From Flavobacterium sp. (lineage in GTDB: Bacteria > Bacteroidota > Bacteroidia > Flavobacteriales > Flavobacteriaceae), in the NCBI GenBank assembly GCA_030682755.1, contig JAUXNR010000897.1:1-6199 (forward strand): 6,199 bases of DNA, written 5' to 3'. The translations under genes and the position numbers were made by a program. The notes beneath the pieces are model-generated. The model was not told the DNA's origin. It made no database searches and worked only from the letters and a program-made list of their open reading frames with translations. Below are positions 6,109-6,199 of this stretch, one piece after another (the stretch's first letter is position 1; each line of letters starts with the position of its first letter).

Positions 6109-6199
6109 ATGACAAGAACAACATTTACAGTAGTATTTATGGTTGTTGCATTTGTTTTTCTATATGCAATGGCTCATTTTGAAAAAATAGATTTGGTTG
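6109..6199 (+). CDS. Start of an unidentified protein with an N-terminal membrane segment, 3' end missing
   Basis: The ATG at 6109 opens a frame that stays open to the window edge (30 complete codons): MTRTTFTVVFMVVAFVFLYA and then MAHFEKIDLV. A short basic start (Arg3) followed by about 17 hydrophobic residues suggests a signal anchor or first membrane helix, with the rest entering the periplasm or a loop. Too little is visible to assign a family. It lies 60 bp after the exporter in the same direction and could be co-transcribed; I see no clear TAnnTTTG element in the spacer. An in-frame ATG at residue 11 is an alternative start, but it would remove half of the helix. Confidence 0.55.
   Translation, partial: MTRTTFTVVFMVVAFVFLYAMAHFEKIDLV

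Overview
The window is AT-rich DNA that reads as a chromosomal segment of a Bacteroidota bacterium, most likely the family Flavobacteriaceae and probably Flavobacterium or a close relative. Three things point there: protein families typical of that phylum (type B L31, a DUF4199 membrane protein, an ORF6N-domain protein, a long PGM2-like phosphohexomutase and an MsbA-like half transporter with an enlarged first periplasmic loop), gene starts without Shine-Dalgarno sequences, and promoter elements of the Bacteroidota form TTG/TAnnTTTG. The species assignment is inference; no database was consulted.

Layout. Positions 1-203 (minus strand) hold the N-terminal two thirds or more of the ribosomal protein L31 type B gene, cut by the window edge. 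A 237-bp divergent intergenic region (204-440) carries a convincing minus-strand promoter for L31 with a leader of about 100 nt, and a plus-strand -7 element for the next genes. From 441 to 6048 five genes run head to tail on the plus strand: a DUF4199 four-helix membrane protein, a GT2 family DPM/GtrB-like glycosyltransferase with two C-terminal membrane helices, a small ORF6N-domain DNA-binding protein, a phospho-sugar mutase, and an ABC exporter half transporter. Gaps between them are 47, 39, 5 and 0 bp, so they could form one operon, with a possible extra promoter before the glycosyltransferase. After a 60-bp spacer containing four degenerate heptamer repeats, a further plus-strand gene starts at 6109 and runs off the window.

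Functional reading. The glycosyltransferase (sugar onto polyprenyl phosphate), the mutase (sugar-6-P/sugar-1-P supply) and the exporter (lipid or glycolipid flipping) could serve cell-envelope glycolipid assembly, but the shared pathway is inference from context. The ORF6N gene is the odd one out: a phage-antirepressor-type DNA-binding protein sitting among envelope and metabolic genes. Its coding sequence contains the most striking non-coding-type signal of the window, a 13-bp perfect inverted repeat with a single-base centre (2182-2208) embedded in the codons of the conserved core of the domain. I see no CRISPR array, tRNA, rRNA, insertion sequence or recognisable new multi-gene defence system; the window is mostly ordinary chromosomal content with this one accessory-looking gene.
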